64,000 nucleotides of DNA from Eonycteris spelaea (Eukaryota > Chordata > Mammalia > Chiroptera > Pteropodidae): assembly GCA_003508835.1 (NCBI GenBank), contig PUFA01000057.1:10366501-10430500 (forward strand). The letters are read 5' to 3'. A model generated the notes under the pieces. It was not told the DNA's origin. It saw nothing but the letters and a program-made list of their open reading frames with translations, and searched no databases. The translations under genes and the position numbers were made by a program. Numbering within the stretch: the stretch's first letter is position 1; every line of letters starts with the position of its first letter. Shown here piece by piece: positions 24,911 to 36,775 of the stretch.

Positions 24911-25134
24911 AAATGTAAATCGACTTTCTCAGCTTTTAAATTATAATTCAAAGGGGAGGACACTCAAAATTCAAATAAGAATGGGAAAGAGGTGAAGGAA
25001 AATTTAGTTATATTAGGTCAGGGAAAGTAAAATGACTGGCTAGAAATACTGTAAGCATGAACAAGATGAACAATGGCAAAACAACTATACAAATAAATTT
25101 GAACAAAAAAGAAAAATAAAGAGATATAGTGTGC
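24911..25134. other. AT-rich linker
   Basis: Purine-rich, low-complexity AT sequence between the L2 and the LTR-like repeat. Nothing else seen. Confidence 0.5.
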
Positions 25135-25202
25135 TCTGTCTATTAGGATATGTCCAACTGCAATTATCAAAACATTTGGCTAAGGATGCCTTAAATAACA
25201 AG

Positions 25203-25246
<44 letters not shown>

Positions 25247-25850
25247 GCTCATATAAAAAGTCTGGAGGTAAGTAGCTACTTGGCTTACTTTAGGACTCCC
25301 TGACATCAGGGCTCTGGGTCAACATCTCTGAAATTCTCTCAGCTTTTCCCTCATGATTGCAAAATTATTGCAGGAGGTCAAAGCATCATATTCTTGCAGG
25401 ATGTTCAAAGGCAGAAACTAGAGAACAATGCAAGGCAGTGTTCCTCTTCTCTCATAACTATGCTCTCATTACAGAGAATCATTTCTTCCCAGAATCTTCC
25501 CAGCAGAGCCCAGACACGGCCCTAAGCCTCTTTGGCCTGGACTTTGTCATAAAACCACTCCAGGCCACTGGTCTGGCATATCTTGTCTAAGATTGTCTGC
25601 TCAAGACCCAAATAAGATTGGGATTCTGTGAAAAATTCAAGAAAAAGGAAAGTATTGCCCAAATGGGTGGGCAGCCACCATGTCTGAACAACATACCAAA
25701 AGGGGAGATGGAGAATCCAGTCTGGAAGAATGCTTAATCCAAAGAGAAGAAAATTTCCCACGAGTGAATGCTTTATATTATAGAAGGAGTAGTTAAGCAC
25801 ACAAATTAAGGACTGAGAAAAACAAACACTCAATAATTAAATGCAATGTG
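25135..25850 (-). repeat. LTR-like repeat, probably ERVL/MaLR type
   Basis: Plus-strand landmarks fit a reversed LTR: a TAAATAACAAG-TTTATT block (a polyadenylation signal on the minus strand), 'GCTCATATAAAAAGTCTGGA' with GGTAAGTAG, a CATCAGGG block, and 'CCCTCATGATTGCAAAATTA'. An ATT microsatellite has expanded inside the TTTATT block. The downstream limit is uncertain. Frames of 77 and 103 codons on opposite strands fall within it and are not genes. Confidence 0.55.
25205..25246. repeat. (ATT)n microsatellite
   Basis: Fourteen uninterrupted trinucleotide units. It lies at the reversed poly(A)-signal/T-rich part of the surrounding LTR-like repeat, a common birthplace of A/T-rich microsatellites. 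Confidence 0.97.
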
Positions 25851-27469
25851 GGATCCTCAGCTGGCTCCTAGACTAGATAAATTATGTTAGTGGGAAAAGT
25901 GGTAACATTGGAAGGTTAGCTAGCAGTATTGTGTTAATATTAATTTTTGTAATTTTATTCATTGTACTGTGATTATATTAAGACATTAACATTTGGGGAA
26001 GCAGGGTGCAGTTTCTAAGGAAATTCTTTGTATTATTTTTATAACTTTTTGGTAAGTCTGAAATTATTTTAAAATAAAATTGAAAACTAAAAGTTTCAAA
26101 ATAAAGAGAATAAAAATAGTATGAGACAGAGAGTTTTGTTTTGTTGTTACTAAGAACATCCCTTGATAAAATATTCCTATTCATAATATAAATAAAATAG
26201 AAATGATAAAATATAGAACTGATTGTGCTAAAACTCTGTAAGTGACATAGTTGTGATAATCACAATTAACTATAATTGGACAATTAATAGAAACATTATA
26301 GATGTAGAGGACAAAAACATATATGAAACTTGCTAATTCTTTCTATTTCATAATAGTAGTCAGTGCCCAAAGTTGAAATGTAATTACAAAAATAATTTCT
26401 ATAATCTCAATATATTTTTATATTAATTTTATTCTAAATTTTAGGAGGATTATTTAAAAGTTATCACTTTCTGCAGTGGAAAATATTTGAATTTTAGCAA
26501 TTCCTCAAATTTTACTTTACTATCTTTTTCTTTGGTTAAAGTAAAAATACTTAGTCCAATTAAAATGTCATAAATAATATGACACAGGTTTTATAAAATT
26601 ATCTATTTCTCTCTGTCTGGCTATCTTTTTGTCTTTCTACCTATCTATTTGTTTGTCTCTCTGCCTGTTTGTCTATGTATATTTCTGATTGTCTATTTTT
26701 CTGTCTGTCTATATGCAGAGATGGATGTCTTAGATGGTGTTTACCAATTTATAACACTGGTTGTTTAATTTTGTAGCACTTTGGTGGATTCTTTATGGTG
26801 CTCTGAATTTTAAAAATTCAGAAATTTTAAAGTGAGCATGTGTTTTATAGCTAAAAATGTTGAAAGAACTGGTGATTAAAAATAATACCTTACATATTTT
26901 GAGATGTGATAAATATTACTGTGTTGCACATTCCAACATGAATAAAACACTAAGATTGGAAATAGTGATTGTTCTTACTGTTCCATTTTGTAATCTTAAT
27001 GTCAATCACAATGTTTCAGGCATTTTATAAGATACATAATTGATATGTCCTAGATTTGAGCAGATAATCAGAAGACAGGGAAATGCCACTGAGGAGAAAA
27101 GATAATGCAAAAATAAGTTTGAATTGAAACACCAATAAATACAAATATTAGGAATTCATAAGATTTAGAGTTTATGGGATGCTTGTGACAGAAGGTGCCT
27201 CAGACCTGGAGAAAGAACAGGACAAAAGAAATCTATAGACACACACTTAAAAACTGAATGAGGTAGAGAGCGCAGTCCCAAGAACATTGTGGTTGCACAT
27301 CAATGTTGGTTTATTTCCCTGCATCTTGTGAAAACACCTGCTTAGAGGCACAATATGCGAGTCTATTAAAAATATGGGAATCTAAGCTAAAGAAATTAGC
27401 TTTCATACTCTAAATGGCTCCCTGATATTAGCGTGTGGTATTTGGAAGGCAGTGACTGCAATAAAATAA
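25851..27469. other. AT-rich unassigned sequence with degenerate TCTA/TCTG tract
   Basis: No gene or named repeat. From 26601 to 26718 the sequence is a decayed pyrimidine-rich tetranucleotide tract built from CTAT, CTGT and TCTG words, an old microsatellite broken by substitutions. The remainder is AT-rich with short frames only. Confidence 0.55.
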
Positions 27470-27600
27470 ACTAGGGTTTAAAACCTAGTTCTTTCGCTCC
27501 TTAGCAGGCTGTCTTTCTTCCTATGTAAATGGAGTTAATACTACTATGACTTACCTCATAGGCTTGTCATGAGGACAAAACTGAAGTAAGAGCCAAGAGG
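27470..27600 (+). mobile_element. MIR fragment, plus strand
   Basis: Shows the MIR core order 'CTAGTTCTTTCGCTCCTTAG', 'TTCCTATGTAAATGGAGTTA', then 'TTACCTCATAGGCTTGTCAT' with GAGGACAAAACTGAAG, equivalent to 'cctcatagggttgttgtgaggattaaatga'. The head and tail are decayed. Confidence 0.75.
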
Positions 27601-27705
27601 CAGTTACTCTAAATATGCACTAAATAAGATCTTCAAGGAAATTCCAGCCCAATAATTCATACGATTGACTGTTTTTGTTGTTTGTTCCTCTACGGTTTCT
27701 TTTGC

Positions 27706-27775
27706 TTTTGGTTAAACTCATTAATCCTTTTGTGCCTCTGTTTCCCCAAATGTAAATTCAGATTGATGACTCTAA
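27706..27775 (+). mobile_element. Second MIR fragment, plus strand
   Basis: 'CTTTTGTGCCTCTGTTTCCC' followed by CAAATGTAAA matches the MIR core 'ctctgtgcctcagtttccccatctgtaaa'. It is separate from the MIR about 100 bp upstream. Confidence 0.7.
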
Positions 27776-28124
27776 AGGTGTCAGATGCCAAGTGTACACA
27801 AATAATTTGCACCAGGAAGCTCAAGTTTGCTCCTGGGCCACACAGTTGATACCTGGCAAGCTGCTGACCTTCTCCCTGTAGAGTTCTGTTTCCTTATCTC
27901 TACTACAGGCACCACCAAATTGGCCTTCCTTCCCAGGGCTGCTTCTTGGCAGAGCTCATAGCTGTTAGTTAAGTACTTGACAAACATGGTGTGCTGAATG
28001 GTATCTGGTGGAGAGTTTAAACCAAAGGTGAACCCCTGATAAGAAGGTAGATGGTGACATATTTTTGATACCTACCCTGGGCTCTTATGAACAAAGCCTT
28101 TCCTGGATATCATCATGCAATACT
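27776..28124. other. Unassigned sequence
   Basis: GC-moderate stretch with a 68-codon minus frame and no recognised domain or repeat. Confidence 0.4.
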
Positions 28125-28210
28125 ACTGTACACTAACAATACTAATCATAATAGTAACTAGCAGTTATTGAAAGCTTAGTCTATTCCAGGCAGTGGAATA
28201 CATGGTGGAT
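28125..28210 (-). mobile_element. MIR-type 3' tail fragment, minus strand
   Basis: 'AGTAACTAGCAGTTATTGAA' followed by AGCTTAGTCTATTCCAGGCAGTG is the reversed SINE/L2-derived tail ('ttattgagcacttactatgtgccaggcactg'). It is too short to separate MIR from L2. Confidence 0.55.
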
Positions 28211-28954
28211 TTGACACCAAAAGCAGGGCATTTTTTAACAACTCGTCATGATATAATTATTTTTGGTATAATCTTGAAATAAAACAAATAATACTAATGA
28301 TCAGAAAAGAAACAGACATTGAACACTTTTTATTAAACTTTGTATATATAATCATGCTAGCCAAAATAATAATAATAAAAAAAAACAATAAATTCAAAAA
28401 GGGAAACAAGGAATCAATTAATGCTTTTTAATTACATTACCGTATTCTTGGAAAAATACGAACTAATTAATTCTGTAAGTTTCAGGGAATGATTTATACA
28501 CAAAGCTTTCAGTTATACAGTTTGTTATCAATGATCTCCCACCCATCCACTATACAAATGCAATATTGTAAGTAAACTAAGCTCAAATAATTCTGAACCC
28601 TAATGATCTTCCTCTAGAAATGAGTGCATGTAGCTGAGTCTATCTATGTTCAGGGTCAACTGTATAATTGGCTGATTGTATAATTTCCATGTAAAATAAG
28701 CTGTTTAAGAAAAACTGGGTAATAAAAATGTGTAATTTGAAGCTTATATATGTATGATACTGTTAAAACTCAACAGTAACACAGCAATTGTTTAGAACAT
28801 ATTTCAGACCAGCATTTTTTTTCAGAGACATATATTTTATCCCCAACAATGTTTAGAATTACCCATGAATGATGATAATAACTTTAGGTAACTGTATCTT
28901 TTAAATTCTCTACAAATCATGAACCCCCTGATGGCATATACCCTAGTCCCATGA
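28211..28954. other. AT-rich unassigned sequence
   Basis: No recognised repeat, apart from short AATAAT/A-run tracts near 28366-28392. No coding frames. Confidence 0.5.
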
Positions 28955-29135
28955 TTGTTTCTAAGTGCTTTGCATTTATTAACTCATTTAATTCTCAAGA
29001 CTATTATTATTATCCCCATTTGATAGATGAAGCTCGGAAAGAGTAGATAGCTTGCTAGAGTTTATCTTGAATTAGTGGGCGGCCAGCTGGGATTAGAATT
29101 TGAACCCAGGCAATTTCTCTGAGACTGCACTCATG
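28955..29135 (-). mobile_element. MIR SINE, minus strand
   Basis: A clear reversed MIR: 'TAAGTGCTTTGCATTTATTA', 'ACTCATTTAATTCTCAAGAC', 'TATTATTATCCCCATTTGAT', 'AGATGAAGCTCGGAAAGAGT', 'CCAGCTGGGATTAGAATTTG' and AACCCAGGCAATTTCTCTGAGACTGCA shortened by decay. Most of the element is present. It is one of the best preserved SINEs in the window. Confidence 0.93.
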
Positions 29136-31277
29136 ATCTGGGCGGCTGCACTGTTTCCAAAAAAACAAGCATCAGGGCTATGTGGAAATAACTTACATTT
29201 TCATTGTTGTATGTATAGCTTTTTTCTCCTTCCCCACCTTTTTTTCTTTTTAGTTCAGAATGCATTTAGGAAAGCACAACTAATCTGAATTCCTGGTCTA
29301 GAGGGAGCTGCTATAGGAGCTGGGATGTGTAGCTCTTTCAATCCACATTTGAGAAGATATATTTCAATAAAGAACCTGAATGTATAAACCAGACTGATTT
29401 AAGAGCTATAAAAGAAACATTTTAAATTCTTCTGAAAAGACTATGAAAAACACAGAAAGCAGAGGATACTAAGAAAGTTCCAGAAATGCTTAGCAGGACA
29501 ACTTAGTAAAAAATCACACAAATGACTACTTTTGACTCTCTGTGGAAGTCTCTTGCAAGTAAGGGAAACCATTGAGTTGTTAATGTATTTTTGTTTTTAC
29601 TTCTATAACCTAGTCATTAAAATGTCCCAGGGAACCTTTGCTCAGTGACACACTGAGCTAGGAGAAGAACAGGGTCTTCTTGTTCATCACTCACACACAT
29701 CAACGTTTGGAAGTTGTGAATCAGGGTGTTAAAAAAAATTATTCTTTCCCTGACATAATCCCAAGCATATTCATCATGCAAATAAAATTAGCTTTCTGTA
29801 ATTTAATACAATATTGCTTACATACTTCAAGACAAGCTTCTTCCAGAAAGCCATTCAAAAAAAAAAAAAAAATGGAGCAAACTCAGTTTTGCCTAAGTCT
29901 CTTTAAATCATCACAATCTTTGTTGACCAGGTGTTCCAATCATTCTTCCTAGTTTAGATTTTAAGGGCGTTACAAGAAAACGTTAGCTGGTCGATTCTGT
30001 TCCATATATAATATACCAATGACACACAGGACAGATGGGGTAAGTATAAGCAAATAAAATCAAAGGAAAATCACTGATGTCTGGGTAGGTTTTCACTCTA
30101 TTTACACTGAACTACTCTAATACAAAACAAAATTTTTATTCAGTGAAATATATTGAGCTTTCAGTTATATAAAATACTTGATTAACTTATTTTCCTTCTT
30201 CAGCTGATTTCTTGGGGCTTTGTAGAGAGCCACAAAGTTGTGGACTTCTCAGTAAAGGTGACACATAACCTATTTACTCAGCAAATAACTCTATCATGGG
30301 GCAGGAGAAGTATCCTTCATGTCTGTGTCTGCAATCTCAAGGGCTGCTCCTCCTCCCAAACAAAAAAAGAAAGACCCCAATACTGCATAAAAGGTATTTG
30401 TTTTGTGTTATATGTAACCTTTTAAGTGTTAGGTGTTTTTTGTTTTTTTTTTTTTTGCAATAAATACCAGTTCTGGCTTGAGTTGAAAACTGTGTAGGTA
30501 ATAAAACACAAGGGAGATTAGAAAGATAAATGCACAGAGAAGAGCTAGGGTTTATCTTGAATTAATGACAAAATTAATTTTTTTAAAGTCCCAACTTGAT
30601 CAATTAATGAGAGAGTGTGTGCATGTGTCTGTGTGTCTGGTTTAAGTGTGTCTGGATCTCAACAGAAACACAGAGTATCAAGTTTTCTTTACTTCCACTA
30701 AAGATAAAATAATAATTGACAAATCATTTCTCAGAGGATTATGTTCAACACAAAGGGGTCATCCTGACAGTGTATATGGTGCCAATACTAGAAATGGTTA
30801 CCTAGGAGAGCTGGGGAATTTCTCTTCCTGGGGCTGGGTTTGGGGTGATGGGTAGAGAGAGGGGGACTCCCCTCTAGATGTTTTCGGTGCAGTCTTGCCT
30901 TAGTGGTGATGAAGTATTCAATCTTTTAAGATCCATTTCATTCTAGGGTTCCAAGATAATAAAGACAGAGCAAATTTCTAGTGCTCAGATAGGCCGCATT
31001 TTGCTGAACTGTATCGACAAGACAGTGTTTGCATTACCAAGAGGTCTCTAGCTGGTATTGTAATCAGGGTAGAGTTGAAGCAACATCAGGTTCTATTGGA
31101 ATGAGGTTGAATTTAATATTCACCCAGTGTCATTCTTCAGAGAAGCACACTTCACCCTTCCAAAGGAACACATTCATCTGGACAGCATTCTTGGTCAGCA
31201 GGTATTATTATGATAATACCTTGAGTTTATTTACATCCCCACTCCCTTTTCAGGAGAGGTCAAGCCAGTTGGGCAGT
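29136..31277. other. Unassigned sequence with A and T runs
   Basis: About 2.1 kb without a named repeat. It contains an A-run near 29858-29872 and a T-run near 30444-30456, either of which could be a decayed retroelement tail. No frame above 92 codons and none with a domain. Confidence 0.45.
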
Positions 31278-31330
31278 CAGTCAACAACATTTATTGAAGT
31301 CTCTTAGTGTGTAGAGCTGTGCATTAAATC
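31278..31330 (-). repeat. Possible L2/MIR 3' tail, minus strand
   Basis: 'GTCAACAACATTTATTGAAG' followed by a TAGTGTGTAGAGCTGTGCA block resembles the reversed L2 terminus. Very short. Confidence 0.4.
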
Positions 31331-32334
31331 ACTGTCAGATACCAGCCAGCTTGGTCCCACCATACACCAGATGTACTATGGGACTGTCAGCAATACTCCC
31401 ACACACTTGCCTGCTCAGGGCTGCATCCGGCCTGTCTGATTCTCGCTCATCAGCTTTCATTTGCCTCTATTAACTTAGGGATGTAGCAAACCTCTCTACA
31501 TACAAACTTGGAGATTTTTCCCTGCAGATTCTGTCTGGGTCAGATAAGCCACAAATAGCCTTTCTAGGGCTCAGGCCACTGAAGCTGCCCATGTAGTTAA
31601 AAGCAGGATGCAGAATGCTAACCTTAAGTGAAAAGGAGCAAAATGACTAAATTAACTGAACATTTTAACCTAAGAAAAGGAAGAGGTGGCTTTTTGAGAC
31701 CTGAGAGTTGGTCCTCCCCAACCTGTTTGCCTGCTTCGGGTGGAGTAGTTGCTGGACTTGGGTCAAACTACTGGACACCCTACATTTTCCACAGGATAAC
31801 AGGAAAGAGTGAGGTTGTGAGAGAAGGACTATATGTTGTGAAACTTTTCAAACGACACAAGAAATATGAGTCAATTGTTCAAAAATTTAAAAACAGAGCT
31901 AAGTCAAAGAAAAATAATTAAATATCACCAATAATCACTTAACCCAGGGGACATCATTTTCATTTTGATGGATGTCCATTCAATCCATTTTTCCTATGTG
32001 TGTGTTTCTTTGTATAAATAAAATTGTATTATTCAATATAGGACCATTTTATATACATGTCATAACATGAAATCATTTGTCAAATTTTAGTGGGTCCTTT
32101 GAACTTCTGTATTTTCCTACATATAAAGAATGCTTTTAGATTTCTACAACTGTGCTCCAAGAAACACTGGTGTTAACTAAACAATATTAAAAATAATTCA
32201 GTTTTATGCTAAATTATAAAATGCCACAATATAAATTTATTCTTTTTCAAAGATGCCTAAATTATTTTGTATTACTTTTGTAAGTAAATTTTCATTCATT
32301 TTTCACATAAATAATATTATATTTTTGTGTTCTG
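31331..32334. other. Mostly unassigned; possible old L1 at 31930-32160
   Basis: The 97-codon plus frame at 31628-31921 has a Lys-rich end (KKYESIVQKFKNRAKSKKNN) but no recognised domain and runs into AT-rich DNA. Positions 31930-32160 have the AT-rich texture of a reversed old L1 3' UTR ('TGTGTTTCTTTGTATAAATA', 'CATGAAATCATTTGTC'), but the match is weak. Confidence 0.35.
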
Positions 32335-32720
32335 AGGTGTACTAGTTAGTAATTGCCATAAATTTTGAGTAGCAAAGACTCTTCAAAACAATGGCCTAGA
32401 TATCAATGTTATAAGTTTCTCATGTGAAACAATTTCTAGGTCCAGACCATTCCAGGCTGATATGAGAATTTCATAATGTCATCCTGGACCCAGTTTTCTA
32501 CCAGCTGGCTCTCCACCAACCCTGGTGGGTGGTCTCGTACTCATGATTCTGGATGGTGCCCCCTTGCCATTCTAGGCAGCAAGAAGGGGAAAAAAAGACT
32601 CACCCCTCATGTAACACATCTCTTCATACTTTATTAAACTAAAATTACTTGCATGGTCACTGCTGGCTGTTAAGGAGTTTTGGGCATGTAGCTTTGAACT
32701 GAGTGCCAATGTGCACAGAT
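32335..32720 (-). repeat. LTR-like repeat fragment
   Basis: Same architecture as the reversed LTR-like repeat at 25.1 kb: 'GTTATAAGTTTCTCATGTGA', then a CTAGGTCCAGACCATTCCAGGC-type block, a GTCATCCTGGACCCAG block, and CCATTCTAGGCAGCAAGAAGG. Family name not assigned. Confidence 0.45.
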
Positions 32721-33113
32721 AAAAATGGATACTTTACTAAGCAAGGCCAGGAAATGGATATTAGAAAGACAACCTGCTATCTCTTTTCTATCGGATATTC
32801 AAAAATTTAAGAAAATTTGAGATGGAATATCACTCACTTTTCATGCCTGTCAGAAAATTTGATTTAAAAATAATTATTAATTGAAATATACAAAAAAATT
32901 CAAAACCTTGTTTTACTCTCTCTGCATTTATTTTCCTAGTCTCACTAATTGAATAATCAAGAATGGTGGTGTCCCAGCTTCATGGCTCACTATTTTAATG
33001 CTCATGTTGTAGGAGGCCCCACAGAGAATGGAGAGGGAGCCATAGCTATAGGTTGGGGACATCTGACAGAAGAGCCTGAGTTGGATGTTTGAGAACTCAG
33101 GGACCTGTGAGCT

Positions 33114-33132
33114 CTCTCTCTATCTCTCTTTG
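33114..33132. repeat. CTCT pyrimidine tract
   Basis: A short run of TC/TATC words. It is low-complexity and accounts for part of the Arg/Ser-rich minus frame at 33002-33184. Confidence 0.6.
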
Positions 33133-33499
33133 AACCTCGAGAGTGGCAAGAAAAAAAAGACATGCTTGGAAATGGTTTTGCCAAAAAAACCCAACATACA
33201 GATACTTTTTTATGTTTATTATCTTTGCTAGTGTGGGATATTTAATACTTAATATGAATTAGTAATAACTTGGAATTTTATTTATCATATGCAAACATAT
33301 AAAGGGATTTAACACTAGAATTTCCTCAAAATAGTTTCAGTTAGAAATAAGTAATCAACAACCCTTTGTTCTGATTTTTACTCTTTTACATTCGCTTTCC
33401 TTTGGCACAATGATATACCAGGCTTGCTTCATTTCATTTATATGTTCTTTCATTGGGCAAGTACTTATTGAGCTTTTCCATGAATTGTAGGACTCTGGC

Positions 33500-33795
33500 T
33501 TTTTCAGGAAACAGGTCTGAGACTGAGTTTATCACATGATGCTTATTAAGGAGCACCTTAGGACTGACCACCTATGAAAGGGAGGAGAGAATCAGAAGTA
33601 GGCAGAGGAAGTGATTAAGCTCTGATGCAGGCTCAGCCAACCTTATGGTGACTGTTTGGGATAGAATGACCATTCAGATTGTCCAGGTTCAGGAGGGCTA
33701 GCCCTTTGAACCCCTTTGGCCATCACTCACTGGGTGTCCCTGGAAATGGCCATGATCTTGGACTGCATGGTTCTATGGGTGTATTTGTTATAGCA
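33500..33795. repeat. Unclassified dispersed repeat, LTR-like
   Basis: Contains a GCTTATTAAGGAGCACCTTA block, then purine-rich GGGAGGAGAGAATCAGAAG and GCAGAGGAAGTGA, and later 'CCATCACTCACTGGGTGTCC'. The first half parallels the repeats at 9.94 and 55.76 kb. It may be continuous with the next LTR-like piece. Confidence 0.4.
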
Positions 33796-34140
33796 GCTGA
33801 GCTAAGAATTGAACAGAAGTGCATTTCTCGCTCGCAAAATAGTCTGTATGGAATTTGACAGGTGGCAAGAGGGAGCCCAGGGTTTTTCCATTTTGTTCCT
33901 GTGCCGTCCCCAAGGTCACTGTCAACTGCTCCATGGTCAAAGCTCTGCTGCAGCTATGGTCAGGTTTCAGACAGTGGAAAAGAAAAAGTGTAGAGTGGTA
34001 AAGCTCATGGTCCTAAGGCCCAGACCCAGAGTGGTGCACTCCTCCATTCACTTTTTATCTCTCTGAACATGGCCACATGTAGCTGCAAGGGAGGCTAGGA
34101 AATGTAGTCAGATAGGCATCCACAATGCCAGTCACACTTC
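33796..34140 (-). repeat. LTR-like repeat fragment
   Basis: Ends with 'GGCCACATGTAGCTGCAAGG' and GAGGCTAGGAAATGTAGTC, a block I associate with a common mammalian LTR-like repeat. Its other end has 'ACAGAAGTGCATTTCTCGCT' where a reversed poly(A)-signal region is expected. Overlapping frames of 60-85 codons are incidental. Confidence 0.5.
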
Positions 34141-34859
34141 CATTGCTGTTGGAAAAATGCAAATGAATTTTGGTTGATAATAGCAGTCCTTGTGACAGTG
34201 GCCTGCAATTCCACTTTATCAGTAGGTATTTTGGACTCACAGTATGGGTATTTCTGTCTTACAGACAGTAGCTCCTGGAATGTCACAGATTAAACTTGTA
34301 TGGTGAGAGCATTGCATGGAGCTTGGTGATTCACATGGCTGCATCTTGATACAAAATAGTGACTTTTAAGCAAACTCTTGCTTGGCTTACCCCCAGAGCC
34401 TCTGATTTCATTGGTCTGGAATTCAGCCTTAGCACTGGGGTTTTTAAAGTTCCACAAATGATTCTTTGGTACCACCAAGGTTAGTTAGTAACAGCTGGTT
34501 TAGCAGGAAAAGTGAAATTCTGGATCAATTAGGCCTCTGTGGGTGTATAAGTAACTTTCTCCTCATAATTTAGTTCAAGCAAATGAAGGCTCAGATGACC
34601 AAAATGTCCACTAAGGTAAATCTTGCAATTGATAAGACACAATTCAGAAATGAGAAAGCAGCAACCAGAACACAGCTCTCTCTCACTCCGCTTTTGTTTT
34701 CCCTCTCCTCTACCTATATTCTTTTGTATCTCTCGGCAGTATTTCCTCTATGTCCTCTCTCCTTCAATCCTGGTCATGAAAGTGAGATGCTATTCGGCCA
34801 ACCTCCTCTTTGAATCAAATCCAGCAGGAAGATAGGAGCTTCCTTTTTTCCTTTTTGGT
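34141..34859. other. Unassigned sequence
   Basis: No recognised repeat. Two overlapping plus frames of 70 and 76 codons (34583-34835) are in different phases and show no domain. Confidence 0.4.
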
Positions 34860-36062
34860 TTATTCATTTTAAATCAAAGATGTCATATGTACAAAAGAAT
34901 GTATGTAATGAAAATGTATGATTAAAAATGTAATAACAATACCAAGTCCTATCACCACACAGGTTAAGAAAACAGAGAGCATCATTGGTACTCTAGAGAC
35001 CCCACTTTTGCCATCCATTGCACTCCTCCCCACAAAGAGCACCATAGAAATTGTAGTTCATCTATGGCTTACTTTTGTGCTAGTTTTGACTTTATCTAAA
35101 CGCAATCATACCATATATATCCTTCTAGAAGTGATTCTTTAACACTTTGTTTAATACTTCAATCATTCATATTGATGTGTCTATTTCTGTTTATTTCCAT
35201 TGCTGTATAGTATTACACTGTATGAATTTACCTCAATTTATTATCCATTCTCCATTCCATGGAGATTTGGATTTCCATATTTTTGCTTTTATTATTAATG
35301 CCACAGCAAACATTCATATATGAGTTTTTTCAGGGTATTTAACTGAGAGTGAACTTACTGGGATTTAGGGCACAAACTTCTTCAAATGGTTTTTAGGGTC
35401 TGAGAACTAGCCAAACCAACTTCCGGAGTGTTGTACTGATTTACATTCCCACCACCAGAGTAGGAGAAAGCCACTGCTTTCTTCCTTGCCAGGACTCAGA
35501 AATCTCAGAACTTTAAATTTTTATCAATCAGTTGCACATAAATCTTATTTTACTATGGTTTTAACTTTTACTTCTCTTATTACTAATTAACCTGAGCATC
35601 TTTTCTTTAATATGCTTATTAGCTTTTTCTGTTCTTTTCAGAGATGTCTATTCATGTCTTTGGCCTCTTTTTCTATTAAGTTGTATTTTGTCTTATTAAT
35701 TTAAATATTCTAGATACTCTTCTCTTTCAATTATATATGTTGCAAATATCTTTTCTCAGTTGGCATGTTATTTTGGTATACAGAGAAGTACTAAACTTTA
35801 ATGTATTTGAATTCATCTAACTTTTTTTAGTGATTTGTACTTTTTGTATCTTGCTCCAGAAATCTCATATTCTGTGGTTATATCTTCTTTTATAGCTTCT
35901 TCTTAATAATTTAAAATTTTATTATTCTCATCTAGGTATTTAATCCAGCTATAATTAATTTTTGTGAGTAGTATGTGGTAGAAAACCATTTTTTTTGCCT
36001 AAACTGATACACAATTTTCTAAGTACATTTATTAAATAGTCCAATGATGAGTGACCAGTTTT
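34860..36062 (-). mobile_element. Old L1 (L1M-type) 3' UTR to ORF2 end, minus strand
   Basis: A long reversed L1. Plus-strand order: an 'ATATGTACAAAAGAATGTAT' block, CCAAGTCCTATCACCACACAGG, 'CCATTGCACTCCTCCCCACA', 'TTTCCATTGCTGTATAGTAT', 'CCTCAATTTATTATCCATTC', 'GAGTGAACTTACTGGGATTT', 'TTACATTCCCACCACCAGAG', then ORF2-derived 'CTTTGGCCTCTTTTTCTATT', 'TTGCAAATATCTTTTCTCAG' and 'CTCATCTAGGTATTTAATCC'. Many stops and indels. It is non-functional and, judged from divergence, older than the L1 pieces at 22.5 and 38.4 kb. The 74-codon frame at 34918-35142 is antisense to it. Confidence 0.88.
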
Positions 36063-36775
36063 ACTGCCTGTAAAATGAGTATGATACTAGGACCTATCTA
36101 TATTGTTATCTATTTCTATGTAACAAATTACTCCAAATCTCATAGCTTAAAACAACATTTATTCTCTCACAGATTCTGTGCATGAGGAACCCAGTTGTTC
36201 TGGCTCAGGTTCTCTTTCATGACTGCAAACAATGTATATTGATTGTAGTGTTATATGCAGGGTCATTAGGGAAGGGTCCTTGTCCAAGCTCACTCATATA
36301 ATTGTTGGCAGCGTATAGTTCCTCAATGGGCAGTTGGACTAAAGGTCTCTATTCCTTTCTAGCTATTGGCAAGAAGCATCCCTCATTTCTTTGCCATCCA
36401 GCCCTCTCCACATGTCAGCTCACAGTGGCTTCCTCCAAAACAAGTGAGTAAGAGAGCGAAAGAGGTCACCCCAGATGGAACTTACAGTCCTTCTATAACC
36501 TAACCTTAGAAGTGACATCCTGTTACTTCTGCCATATTCTATTTCTTAAGGGCCATAATCTCTTTCTCAATAAGTCCAGTCCCCAATCATGGAAAGGTGA
36601 TCCCACAAGGAAGTGAATAGAAGAAGGCTGACATCATTGGGAGCCTCCTTTGAGGCTGTCTACCACACAAGTTCATAGGCTTTTCGTGAGGATTCAAGGA
36701 GTTAGTATGTGGAGAGAATTAGACCAGCACATGGAATATAGTAAGTGTTTCAGTTAGTGTTTACTACTATTCTTT
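36063..36775 (+). mobile_element. MIR SINE split by an LTR insertion
   Basis: The MIR core 'CTGCCTGTAAAATGAGTATG', ATACTAGGACCTATCT, ends near 36098. It resumes at about 36671 as 'TTCATAGGCTTTTCGTGAGG', ATTCAAGGAGTTAGTATGT, 'ACCAGCACATGGAATATAGT', AAGTGTT. Together these correspond to the MIR run 'ctgtaaaatggggataatactagtacctacctcatagggttgttgtgaggatt...'. The gap falls inside 'acctacctcatagg' and is filled by an MLT1-like LTR, so the MIR is older than the LTR. Confidence 0.85.
36099..36668 (-). mobile_element. MLT1-like solo LTR (ERVL-MaLR), minus strand
   Basis: The plus strand carries the reversed MLT1 3' end ('TTTCTATGTAACAAATTACT', 'CTTAAAACAACATTTATTCT', CTCACAGATTCTGTG). It continues through 'CCAAGCTCACTCATATAATT' with GTTGGCAG, the 'AAAGGTCTCTATTCCTTTCT' block, GTGAGTAAGAGAGCGAAAG, 'TAGAAGTGACATCCTGTTAC', and ends 'GGCTGTCTACCACA'. 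The reversed TTTATT near 36150 is the LTR polyadenylation signal. Length near 570 bp suits a nearly complete LTR. No internal retroviral sequence is adjacent, so it is solo. Confidence 0.85.
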
